A stretch of 64,000 nucleotides of DNA, from the NCBI GenBank assembly GCA_965276955.1, contig CBDIBP010000036.1:62001-126000 (forward strand), given 5' to 3'. This stretch comes from JABDEZ01 sp965276955 (GTDB taxonomy: Bacteria; Bacteroidota; Bacteroidia; Chitinophagales; Chitinophagaceae). Shown one piece after another: positions 25,903 through 34,255 of the stretch (the stretch's first letter is position 1; the number at the start of each line of letters is the position of its first letter). The translations under genes and the position numbers were made by a program. The notes under the pieces are model-generated. The model searched no databases, was not told the DNA's origin, and was given only the letters and a program-made list of their open reading frames with translations.

Positions 25903-26331
25903 ATGTGTGCAAAACAGGATACAAAAACAGGGCTTTTAAAAAGTATAGTTACAAACAAATGCCCGCATTGCCGCAAGGGCGATCTGTTCACAGACCCTAA
26001 CCCTTACCATTTAAAGACCACTATGCGCATGCCGGAAAGGTGCAGCGTATGCGGCCAGCAATTCGAGCTGCAGACCGGCTTTTACTTTGGCACCGGTTAT
26101 GTCAGTTACGGCATATCGGTCCTCTTTATCATCTTGTTCTTTATAGCTTGGCACCTTACCCTCCACCTGTCCCTGCAAGACAATAGCATTTTTTGGTGCA
26201 TGGGCACAGCATCACTGATATTGGTGTTGTTGCAGCCTCCATTACAGCGCCTGGCAAGGTCTATATGGATAGCCTGCTTTGTCTACTACGATCCTAATTA
26301 TCGTCAATTGATGAACGCAGATAAGCACTAA
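25903..26331 (+). CDS. DUF983 family membrane protein
   Basis: A 142-residue protein has an N-terminal zinc-ribbon-like part (CPHCRKGDLF and CSVCGQQF, four Cys) followed by two membrane helices (YVSYGISVLFIILFFIAWHL and SLILVLLQPPLQRL...). This is the DUF983 layout. The function is unknown; homologues are inner-membrane proteins. It starts 7 bp after the AraC gene and is probably cotranscribed with it. It ends 10 bp before the convergent bacteriophytochrome gene. Confidence 0.85.
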   Translation: MCAKQDTKTGLLKSIVTNKCPHCRKGDLFTDPNPYHLKTTMRMPERCSVCGQQFELQTGFYFGTGYVSYGISVLFIILFFIAWHLTLHLSLQDNSIFWCMGTASLILVLLQPPLQRLARSIWIACFVYYDPNYRQLMNADKH

Positions 26332-26341
26332 GCGCTATGCA

Positions 26342-28609
26342 TTATTCTACAGGAAAGAACAAAGTAAAGACAGCACCTATGTCTGGCATGCCTTCAGCAT
26401 ATATAGCTCCATTATGATTTTGCATTATCTTTTTGCAAAGGGCTAATCCCACACCAGACCCTTCAAATTCGGCCACTGTATGCAAACGTGAGAACACTCT
26501 GAATATAGAGGTATTATGCTGAGGTTCAAAACCTATTCCATTGTCAGTAATAGTTATCTTATGATATAGTTTGTTGTCTGCCATATCAATTAATGACACA
26601 GGAGTCTCGATTCCCACAATATCTATTTGCGGCGCAATGTCTTTTTTAGAGAATTTAAGAGAATTACGCAATAGATTAATGAATAACTGTTGCAGCAAAA
26701 ATGCCACTCCATTCACGCTGGGCAGATGGCCACAGGTTACCGTTGCATTCTTTTCTGCTATCTCATCGGCCATCTCATCCTTTATTTTATTCATCAGCCC
26801 TGTCAGGTCTACAGTTGTGAATGTATCATGGGTCAGGCGTACTTTACTGTATGCGGTAATATCGCTTATCAGTTGCTGCATCCTGTTTGCAGAGTTATTC
26901 ATTTTCTGCAGGTTGTCTATCACATTCTTAGATAGTGCCTGTTGCTCCTTATCTAATATCCTTGAGGAGAACATCTGTATCTTCCTCAGGGGCTCTTTCA
27001 GATCATGAGAGCTTATCCAATTTATATTTTCCAGTTCTGCATTCGCCTCTTGCAATTGGGCTGTTAGTTTACGTTGTTTCTTTTCTTCTTCACTTAAAAA
27101 AATAAGATGGATATGCTTTTGCAATGCATGGGCAAAACTCGCCGTAGCCAGCAGTTCAGGGTTTATCCATTCACGCGACTGGTACTTTACCACTTGCTTC
27201 CACAACTCGAAAGAATTACGTGGTGTCAATCCTTTTTCAGTTGTTAAAATAGCATTGCCGGGGTCTCCCGCCCAGTGTACTTCTTCCAGCGTTTCGGGCG
27301 CGAACCAAATGATACAATCATTTTGCAAGCCCCCTAATGAATGATATATGATACCCCCACCTGTTGCTGAGAATTTTTTGGCATCAGGGTAAGTATCTGC
27401 AAGCCTCGCCGTGCTGTATGTGCCTTGCGGGCTGTAGGTAGCAAGCCAGTTGGCCAATAGTTTTATTTCTTCATCCTGTGGGGTCTGGGTTGTTTTGTAT
27501 ACCACCCCATCAAATAGTATTGCGGCCCCGCCTGCATTGCACAAAGACAGTATGGTAGGCTGGTTCACTATATGCTCAAAAGACGATGCATTCAGTTGGT
27601 AATGCTCTTCCAGTAGTTTTTCAAGCGATGCATTGATGCTTTTTGCAGCCACATACTCCTCGCTTTTTTGCCGCACATCTATTTGCGATGTAAGGAGATG
27701 CCCTTGCAGCTGTGCTGCTATCCGCGTGTACAAAGGCACATACTTTTTACTATAATGATGGCAGGTTATCAGTCCCCACAATTTACCTTCGTGCAGCAGG
27801 GAAATTGTAAAAGTACCACTCACTCCCATGTTGTGCAGGTACTGTATATGTATGGGCGATACACTGCGCAAGCCAGACATGCTCATATCCAGGTTCTTGT
27901 TTGTGCCATCGTCCAAAGTATATATAGGCACCGGCGTATATCCCGCATCAGGGATGATGCGCATCAGGTTGGTCAGGTATAGTTGTCTTGCCTGCACCGG
28001 TATATCAGTATGCGGGTAGTGCAGCCCTAAAAAAGGCTCTATATTTTCTGCCTTGCTTTCTGCAAATACTTCTCCGTTATATTCTTTGTCAAAACGGTAT
28101 ATCATTACACGGTCATAGCCTGTTATCTGCCTTGTTTGCTCTGCTACCCTCGCACACAGGTCCTGTAGTGTGGCCGACTGGGCCATAGCGTTCACTAACC
28201 CTATGTTCTGGTCATACACCGCTGTTATGTCGGGTGCAGCACCACCTGCCGGTTCAAACTCAGCAACGTAAAGCGCGCCGCTTTTGTGTATACTGCACAG
28301 CAGGTGCGCACCATTTATAGTAATTGCAAATGGTGGATTAAGCACATTAGATGGCCGGGCCTTGTGTTGCAAAAAAAGGCTTTGTGTACTTTTTGCCAAT
28401 ACCTCCTCCAGCTTTTTGCCAAGGCACTGCTCGTAGGTGATACTTATCAGCTCATTAACATTTGCACTGCAGTATGCTATGGTCAGGTCATGCTCATGCA
28501 CTGCAAGCAAAAAGCCATGGGGTTGTATACTGCCGGGTATATGTATAGGTTCCTGCTCACAATTAGTGAGGTTCACAATATCCCGGTTCACAATATCTTT
28601 TATTATCAT
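26342..28609 (-). CDS. Bacteriophytochrome sensor histidine kinase
   Basis: A 755-residue red/far-red photoreceptor. Order seen: a PAS-like N-terminus with the biliverdin-attachment cysteine C17 (NCEQEPIHIPGSIQPHG); a GAF chromophore domain with YPHTDIPVQARQLYLTNL and SPIHIQYLHNMGV; a PHY domain with the tongue motif TPRNSFELW; then HisKA with phospho-acceptor H535 (ISSHDLKEPLRKI); and an HATPase_c domain with NSLKFSKK, DNGIGF and GSGVGLALCKKI. It covalently binds biliverdin and signals by light-dependent autophosphorylation. The ATG overlaps the heme-oxygenase stop (ATGA), so synthesis is coupled. A 13-bp direct repeat duplicates the DIVN codons just before C17. Confidence 0.95.
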   Translation of the reverse strand: MIIKDIVNRDIVNLTNCEQEPIHIPGSIQPHGFLLAVHEHDLTIAYCSANVNELISITYEQCLGKKLEEVLAKSTQSLFLQHKARPSNVLNPPFAITINGAHLLCSIHKSGALYVAEFEPAGGAAPDITAVYDQNIGLVNAMAQSATLQDLCARVAEQTRQITGYDRVMIYRFDKEYNGEVFAESKAENIEPFLGLHYPHTDIPVQARQLYLTNLMRIIPDAGYTPVPIYTLDDGTNKNLDMSMSGLRSVSPIHIQYLHNMGVSGTFTISLLHEGKLWGLITCHHYSKKYVPLYTRIAAQLQGHLLTSQIDVRQKSEEYVAAKSINASLEKLLEEHYQLNASSFEHIVNQPTILSLCNAGGAAILFDGVVYKTTQTPQDEEIKLLANWLATYSPQGTYSTARLADTYPDAKKFSATGGGIIYHSLGGLQNDCIIWFAPETLEEVHWAGDPGNAILTTEKGLTPRNSFELWKQVVKYQSREWINPELLATASFAHALQKHIHLIFLSEEEKKQRKLTAQLQEANAELENINWISSHDLKEPLRKIQMFSSRILDKEQQALSKNVIDNLQKMNNSANRMQQLISDITAYSKVRLTHDTFTTVDLTGLMNKIKDEMADEIAEKNATVTCGHLPSVNGVAFLLQQLFINLLRNSLKFSKKDIAPQIDIVGIETPVSLIDMADNKLYHKITITDNGIGFEPQHNTSIFRVFSRLHTVAEFEGSGVGLALCKKIMQNHNGAIYAEGMPDIGAVFTLFFPVE

Positions 28610-29241
28610 GGTGCACTATTTAAGCCAAAATAATTGCCTATGCTCCTGAAAGCATCTTTTGCAGCCTCAATTATCTCTTCCTCTTTATTTTCAATTATAG
28701 CGTATGTAGCAAATATTTCTAAAAATTCCTTCCAGTGCTTCCCGGTAGCGCTACCGTAGCCATTAAAGAATGCAGCGCCATTCTGTTCATCCACCCCCAG
28801 CACATTGTTAACATGTTTTAATATCATCCGCCCGCCCAGTGTCGATCCTTCAATTACATACAGATACCCCATAGCACGCCAAACCGGCATTGTTGCCCCT
28901 TCTTTTATACTGTATGGGGCAACAACAGGCAATTCTGTACTCTGCCCCAGCTTTTTCAGGTCTTGCACTATTAGTGGCGCTTTTCGCCTACTATCAATAT
29001 CTGTAAAAAAAGAAGAAAGTACTGGGAAAGTGTTTTTTTCATGCCAGGCCACTACCTGCTGCATATGCGCCAGGTATAGCACATATTCTTCGGTCGTTAC
29101 ATCTTTTTTTAGCAGGTTGACAGAAAGTGTGCACGCTTCCAGGGCAGCATGTTCTGGCTCTGTAGCAGATCGCAGCTTTTGTAAGAACAATTGCTTCTTT
29201 TCCTGCACCGCAACATTGCTATCTATACCCATGCGTTGCAT
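28606..29241 (-). CDS. Biliverdin-producing heme oxygenase
   Basis: This all-alpha heme oxygenase of 211 residues has LRSATEPEHAALE with the proximal haem ligand H31, and WRAMGYLYVIEGSTLGGRMI, the distal-helix Gly-rich motif of bacterial HO/BphO. It opens haem to biliverdin IX-alpha, CO and iron. The gene lies directly upstream of the bacteriophytochrome with a 4-bp overlap, so its job is almost certainly to make the chromophore. Its start overlaps the response regulator end by 23 bp (a second ATG at 29232 would overlap by 14 bp). Confidence 0.92.
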   Translation of the reverse strand: MQRMGIDSNVAVQEKKQLFLQKLRSATEPEHAALEACTLSVNLLKKDVTTEEYVLYLAHMQQVVAWHEKNTFPVLSSFFTDIDSRRKAPLIVQDLKKLGQSTELPVVAPYSIKEGATMPVWRAMGYLYVIEGSTLGGRMILKHVNNVLGVDEQNGAAFFNGYGSATGKHWKEFLEIFATYAIIENKEEEIIEAAKDAFRSIGNYFGLNSAP

Positions 29242-29683
29242 CTTTCCTTACTTTATACACGTAGTTATCCTCATCCGTTTTAAAATTTGCCCAGTCTATA
29301 GTTAATATACTACGTAGCATAGTTTTCAGATCGTTATAGGAAGAAGGCTTAGGCACATATAGGGTAGCACCCAGCCTCCTGGTCTCAGCAATAGAACTCG
29401 AATCATTTGATGTAGAAAAGATAACAATAGGAAGTGCGCATAGTCGCTCAGACTGTCTCACTTCTTTCAAAACTTCATATCCATTTTTTACCGGCATGTT
29501 CAAGTCCAGAAAAATAAGGCGCGGTGAGGGTGGCGGACTATTCAATATATCCATAAGTTCAGCCCCATTATTTTGGGTGAATATGTATATCCCTTCGTTT
29601 ATTTCCGAAACGACCTCTTTAAAAACTTCCTGGTCATCCGTATCATCATCTGTATAAAAAATATTATAAATACTATTGGACAT
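29219..29683 (-). CDS. Single-domain response regulator
   Basis: A 154-residue CheY-like receiver domain without an output domain. The acidic pocket is D12-D14 (YTDDD), the phospho-acceptor is D60 (FLDLNMP), the switch residues are S90/T91 (FSTSN) and the lysine is K112 (YVPKPSS). This type, about 140-150 residues, often partners phytochromes (Rcp-like). It is the first gene of the operon with heme oxygenase and the bacteriophytochrome, and so is the probable target of that kinase. A further regulator or phosphotransfer protein outside the operon would be needed to reach DNA or motility. Confidence 0.92.
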   Translation of the reverse strand: MSNSIYNIFYTDDDTDDQEVFKEVVSEINEGIYIFTQNNGAELMDILNSPPPSPRLIFLDLNMPVKNGYEVLKEVRQSERLCALPIVIFSTSNDSSSIAETRRLGATLYVPKPSSYNDLKTMLRSILTIDWANFKTDEDNYVYKVRKDATHGYR

Positions 29684-29860
29684 AAGATCACTATACCATT
29701 ATTTCACCTGAAACACACAAGTAAAAATATACACTAAAAAAATAATAACTACTATTGCTATATGTTAAGGTAAAAATAGGAAATTCTAAGCGCAGTGTTG
29801 CTATGTGTATCGCAAATTTTTCATAAAGATGTTACCGCAACATAATGCAGTATCTATACG

Positions 29861-32323
29861 TTACACGATCTTTATATCATGTTGCGCGAATGCATCGTAT
29901 ATTTTGTGCAGCAGTTTGCTTTTTATCGATTGTGATTGTTGCACATCAGTTATCCATACAAAAGCTTTCATGCTCATAGCCTTGTCATTCAGTCCAAGCA
30001 GCAGTAGTTCTGGTGGCGTAGTTTTTAGCACCTGGTCGCTGTTATCCAAAACCTCCATTACGGCTTGCCGCACCTCTTCATAAGTATGGCCTACAGCTAC
30101 AGAGAAGGCAAGCTCCACACGCATATTCTCATTGCGTAGTGTCCAGTTTATAACCCTGCCCGATAGCAGGTCGGCATTCGGCATTATCACTTCTGCACCC
30201 TCTTCCATGATCAACTTGCTCGATCGTATACCTATGTCCAGTACCCTACCCTTGCTATCTCCCAGCTCTATATAGTCACCTATCCTGAAGGGTTGTTCAA
30301 ATATAAGTATCACACCCGATACCAGGTTGTTCACTATACTTTGCAAACCCAGGCCTATACCTACACCTAATGCACCAAGCACAATGGTTATTTTATCAAT
30401 AGGCAATCCTGAAGCGGCTACGGCAATAAGAAAGCCAAGCACTATGAGCACCAGTCGTGTCATAGCCAGGCGCGATCCATTCTTCTTTATCTCTGGGTCC
30501 CACTTATCCTCGGGCTTGCTGTACAGGGAACCAACACCTTGCTGTAAGAGGTTGGAGACATAAATAATAACAGCAAAAAGCAATATGCTACCTATCTGAA
30601 AAGTTGTATTACCTATCTTTCTTGGCTTCGTGAGCAGTTCCGTAAGGAGATCTGCTATCAGGTTGTACACATTAAGACTGGTAGCGAATACAGTGCACCA
30701 GATTATGATACAAAATAGTATCATTAGCCTTTTTATAAGCTGTAGTATGCGCTCGTAGTTGAATTTTGCGGTAATACCCCCCATGCTTTTATTTACCAAT
30801 GTTTGCAGCAGCAGTATCTCCATGGCTATATCTATGAACACGGTCAACCCTATCATTTGCGTAAGGCTGAAAATAGCTGATACCCCCAATATTTTTGCCA
30901 GGCTCAGCCTGCCAAATAAATTACATATTAGGGCTCCAATATTCATCACAATGTATAATACGGTCACCGTTCTTATCATTAATTTGTGAGACACATTATG
31001 CTTACCGGTACTTCTGAACCAAAGCAGTCCTATAACTGTCGCTACCACGTTCAGTGCGAATAATAACAGTCTGGAACCTAATGCTGGTGTCAGCATCAAT
31101 CCCATCCATATAAATACAATATAGAGTGCCGCAATAACAAGCCAATACCTGAAGATCTCTTTCGGCCAGTTCTTATGCATCACAGCCGTAAGGGATAGTA
31201 TCAGCAATAGCTCTATGAACTCTGCATAAGTTGTTGGTGGATGCAGATCATATATCGGTGCCATATTGAACAGCACTATAAGTACAGGCAGAATAGCAAG
31301 GCTGCTTATAAAATGAAAAGGTTGCGGTGGTGTATCACTCACCACTTTATTTTTTCCTAATATTCTGAAGTTCCAGAATGTCCATAATACAAGTAGCACA
31401 CCGGTTATCAGCAGCCATACCTTATCGCCCCAGTTACGCTGGAAATAAAAATGCAACACACGCTTGCGGGCCCTGTACGATTTGTGTACCAGCACATCGG
31501 CCTGCACATTATCATCTTTCTGTATACGGCTGAAATCCCAAAGATATTCATATTCCTTGCCCAGGTTCTTGATGCTCACTTTTCTCAGCAGGTCATTTAT
31601 CCTGTTCTTCAGGTCAATATCTTCAAAGTACAAACTGCTCACGTTCGCCTGCAGCTTATTGATGCGTGTAAGGCTGGCAGTAGTGTTCTTCTTGGCCATT
31701 CGCCACTTGGTCCTCAGGTCGTTCAGCTCGCTGCCATATAGCAATATAAAAGCACTGTCCTTAAAGAGCGAACGCAATACAGTATCTTTTCTGAAGGCCG
31801 CCATATCCGCGTTCATGTCCGTCAGCTGCTTGTTATATTTGAACAAGGTGCCACGCCATTCCGTTACCTGCCCCTGTATATCTGCCAGCAGTATGTCAAA
31901 CATCTGTAGGTTCTTTATATCCAGTACGTTATTGTATATGGTCAGGTTCTCGTCAATAATGTCCACATTGCTGTCTATAGTGGCTATGTTCTCATCTATA
32001 TCATGCGTATCAAACCCTATAGAGGTTATGTTGTTGATCTCGGTAAGGGTATTGTGCACATATTCCACTTTGTTCAGCAGGCTATCTATACCTATTGCAT
32101 TCAGCGCACTGTCAGATAGCACAAGGCTATGTGCCTCCGCTATAGCCCGGCTAAAACGAACCGTGTCTTTCAGTCGCTGGCTATAATTGGGTATCACCCG
32201 CTGCGGATTGGTAATGTGTGTATCTACAGCGTGCTGGGCAAAAGTTTGGTCACAACAGAAGAACAACACGCCTAATGTCAGGATCAAGGATTTGCTGCTA
32301 ATAAAATACCACCTTTTCTTCAT
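29861..32323 (-). CDS. Large MscS-family mechanosensitive channel
   Basis: An 820-residue protein has a signal peptide (cleaved near TFAQ), a ~270-residue periplasmic helical region with coiled-coil character, about ten membrane helices, and a C-terminal MscS pore and vestibule. The pore helix is GALGVGIGLGLQSIVNNLVS and the beta domain is QPFRIGDYIELGDSKGRV. It resembles the MscK/YbdG-like large channels, which release solutes on hypo-osmotic shock. The start at 32323 (MKKRWYF) leaves 22 bp to the upstream gene. The longer frame would overlap it. It is last in the operon with three DUF3857/transglutaminase genes. Confidence 0.92.
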   Translation of the reverse strand: MKKRWYFISSKSLILTLGVLFFCCDQTFAQHAVDTHITNPQRVIPNYSQRLKDTVRFSRAIAEAHSLVLSDSALNAIGIDSLLNKVEYVHNTLTEINNITSIGFDTHDIDENIATIDSNVDIIDENLTIYNNVLDIKNLQMFDILLADIQGQVTEWRGTLFKYNKQLTDMNADMAAFRKDTVLRSLFKDSAFILLYGSELNDLRTKWRMAKKNTTASLTRINKLQANVSSLYFEDIDLKNRINDLLRKVSIKNLGKEYEYLWDFSRIQKDDNVQADVLVHKSYRARKRVLHFYFQRNWGDKVWLLITGVLLVLWTFWNFRILGKNKVVSDTPPQPFHFISSLAILPVLIVLFNMAPIYDLHPPTTYAEFIELLLILSLTAVMHKNWPKEIFRYWLVIAALYIVFIWMGLMLTPALGSRLLLFALNVVATVIGLLWFRSTGKHNVSHKLMIRTVTVLYIVMNIGALICNLFGRLSLAKILGVSAIFSLTQMIGLTVFIDIAMEILLLQTLVNKSMGGITAKFNYERILQLIKRLMILFCIIIWCTVFATSLNVYNLIADLLTELLTKPRKIGNTTFQIGSILLFAVIIYVSNLLQQGVGSLYSKPEDKWDPEIKKNGSRLAMTRLVLIVLGFLIAVAASGLPIDKITIVLGALGVGIGLGLQSIVNNLVSGVILIFEQPFRIGDYIELGDSKGRVLDIGIRSSKLIMEEGAEVIMPNADLLSGRVINWTLRNENMRVELAFSVAVGHTYEEVRQAVMEVLDNSDQVLKTTPPELLLLGLNDKAMSMKAFVWITDVQQSQSIKSKLLHKIYDAFAQHDIKIV

Positions 32324-32345
32324 GCTATACATGTATGTCAACAGA

Positions 32346-34253
32346 TCAATTACCAACAAGCACCGCATTACAAACTATGCCATCGTTCACGGTCTTTAAA
32401 AACTTCTGATAATCTGTATAAAGCAACCTGTCATAATTACCGCTAAAGATAACATACTCTCTTATCATTACCAGTTGCGCGCCATTTTTCTCTACGCTGC
32501 AATGGTACCGTCCAAATTTATTGCTTGTTGTCACTACCTCAGGTAAAGATTCAACAGTAGTATTAGGTGGCATTATCAAGATAAATGTATCGCGCATTGC
32601 TATTGAATTACTGACTTGAAATGCATTTTTCCTTTCAGCTATCTGATGCGTTATGTCCACCTTAAGAGGGGCAACATTCATGTTTATAAAATAGCGGTTA
32701 CCTCTTTTGTTACACATACTATTCGCGGTTATATCCACCTGTTCAGCTACCGCCATATATCGGTCGTCCGGTATCGGATAAAACGAGTATTTATCCGCAC
32801 TATAGCTGGGTATATTAAATTCCGCGTTTTCATACTCTTGTATATCTCTTGGTTGTGCGTGCTTTATCATTCTATTGATCTTACCAGCCTGCAAACCGCT
32901 GTAGCGGTTATTCATACTTATTTTAAGTACATTCTCATTGGTGCAAGTTATCTGCGCGTGTCTGCAAGCATAGTTGGCATTAGTATCGTAAGTGGGTGTA
33001 TGTACAAGCACGCCGCCAGCAGGGGTTATCATCAGTGCAGTCCGGTCATCTGTAAAACCATTCAGGTAGTTTATCCTGTCGTCTGTGCTGGTGCATTCCA
33101 GCCATACCGTGTCTTTCGCACTGGGTACACACAGTATCTCATGGTTACCCTCACAATGAGGAAAATCTTTCGTCAGCGACCTTTTCACTCCTTGTGTACC
33201 ATATATTATGACGGCACATGACGGTATCCCAGCTTCTTTAAGCAATGCTTTCATATAATTGCTCAAAGCTTTACAGTCGCCATATTTATTTTTAAAGACA
33301 TCGGCAGCCTCAATGGTTTGCCACCCGCCTATGCCATACTGTATAGAAACATACCTTGTAGTTTGTTGCATGTATTTATAGAGCACTGCTATCTTTTCAT
33401 TCCGGTCCGCTACATTAGCAGTAAGCTCCTTTACTTTTTGCCGGGCTTCATCAGGTAGTGTATCTCTGTCTTTATTCAGGTCGTAAATAAAACTTCCCAT
33501 GCCCTTCCAAGTCTCCATATTACCACTATATCCCTGGCACTCGAATGTATTGGCTGCACACTTCACCCATGGCAATAACATCTCAGGCTGGTAAGTATGC
33601 GGTTCTTCAGCAAAAGCACTAATGTTCGATACTTCCCAATGCCAGTTGTTCCGCTTATCCACCTCCTGCTTTACCGATGCTACTTTGTTTTCATCGAACC
33701 GTATATTAAGGTCAACCGGTGCGCTTATTTCCAGACTGGCACGCTCCACAGCCCACCTTGCTTCTTTCTGTGGTGTCCATTCAGGCATATGAAAAGTATG
33801 TTTCTGCCTTGTCTTCACTGTATACTCAACTGTATATGGGTATTGGCGATAGTCTACGATATAATAGCGTTGCATTTCATCGCTATAGGTCATTGTACCA
33901 GCGTAGGCAGCACGTGTAGCAAAGTCACCGCGGCGTACTTTTTTTACCACATTACCATCCTTATCATATATTTCACCCTCTACACTTTCCAAACTTTCCA
34001 GCTCAGAATAAAAGGCAGACTGGTTAGCATAAATATTACCTTTCTCATTCATTATGGTCACAACACGGTGTTCTTTTACATACACCTTCGTAGGAGATTC
34101 AATATCTATTTCAAGCTCATAATTTCTCACCACAACATCAGCATGTTTTATCAGGTCCTTATTGATAAATGCCGCGTTGTATTCATTATCTTTTGAGTAC
34201 GCTGGTCGACAGCATACCATTAACAACATCACTATAAATAAATGCTTGGGCAT
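32346..34253 (-). CDS. DUF3857 and transglutaminase-domain protein, catalytic Cys present
   Basis: A 635-residue exported protein has a signal peptide (cleaved near AYSK), an N-terminal DUF3857 beta domain, and then a transglutaminase-like cysteine protease fold. The catalytic cysteine C327 lies in KNKYGDCKALSNYM. The downstream His is in CEGNHEILC and the acidic position in WLECTSTDD. It is therefore the only one of three paralogues with an intact-looking Cys. A C-terminal beta region (about 120 residues) follows. It could act as a periplasmic peptidase or cross-linker; the substrate is unknown. It starts 2 bp after the stop of the preceding paralogue and ends 22 bp before the MscS gene. Confidence 0.87.
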   Translation of the reverse strand: MPKHLFIVMLLMVCCRPAYSKDNEYNAAFINKDLIKHADVVVRNYELEIDIESPTKVYVKEHRVVTIMNEKGNIYANQSAFYSELESLESVEGEIYDKDGNVVKKVRRGDFATRAAYAGTMTYSDEMQRYYIVDYRQYPYTVEYTVKTRQKHTFHMPEWTPQKEARWAVERASLEISAPVDLNIRFDENKVASVKQEVDKRNNWHWEVSNISAFAEEPHTYQPEMLLPWVKCAANTFECQGYSGNMETWKGMGSFIYDLNKDRDTLPDEARQKVKELTANVADRNEKIAVLYKYMQQTTRYVSIQYGIGGWQTIEAADVFKNKYGDCKALSNYMKALLKEAGIPSCAVIIYGTQGVKRSLTKDFPHCEGNHEILCVPSAKDTVWLECTSTDDRINYLNGFTDDRTALMITPAGGVLVHTPTYDTNANYACRHAQITCTNENVLKISMNNRYSGLQAGKINRMIKHAQPRDIQEYENAEFNIPSYSADKYSFYPIPDDRYMAVAEQVDITANSMCNKRGNRYFINMNVAPLKVDITHQIAERKNAFQVSNSIAMRDTFILIMPPNTTVESLPEVVTTSNKFGRYHCSVEKNGAQLVMIREYVIFSGNYDRLLYTDYQKFLKTVNDGIVCNAVLVGN

Positions 34254-34255
34254 AA

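Noticed and set aside
31464..32186. 240-codon open frame antisense to the MscS gene
   Set aside because: Ser/Leu-rich shadow of the helical region on the other strand, with no signal peptide or domain.
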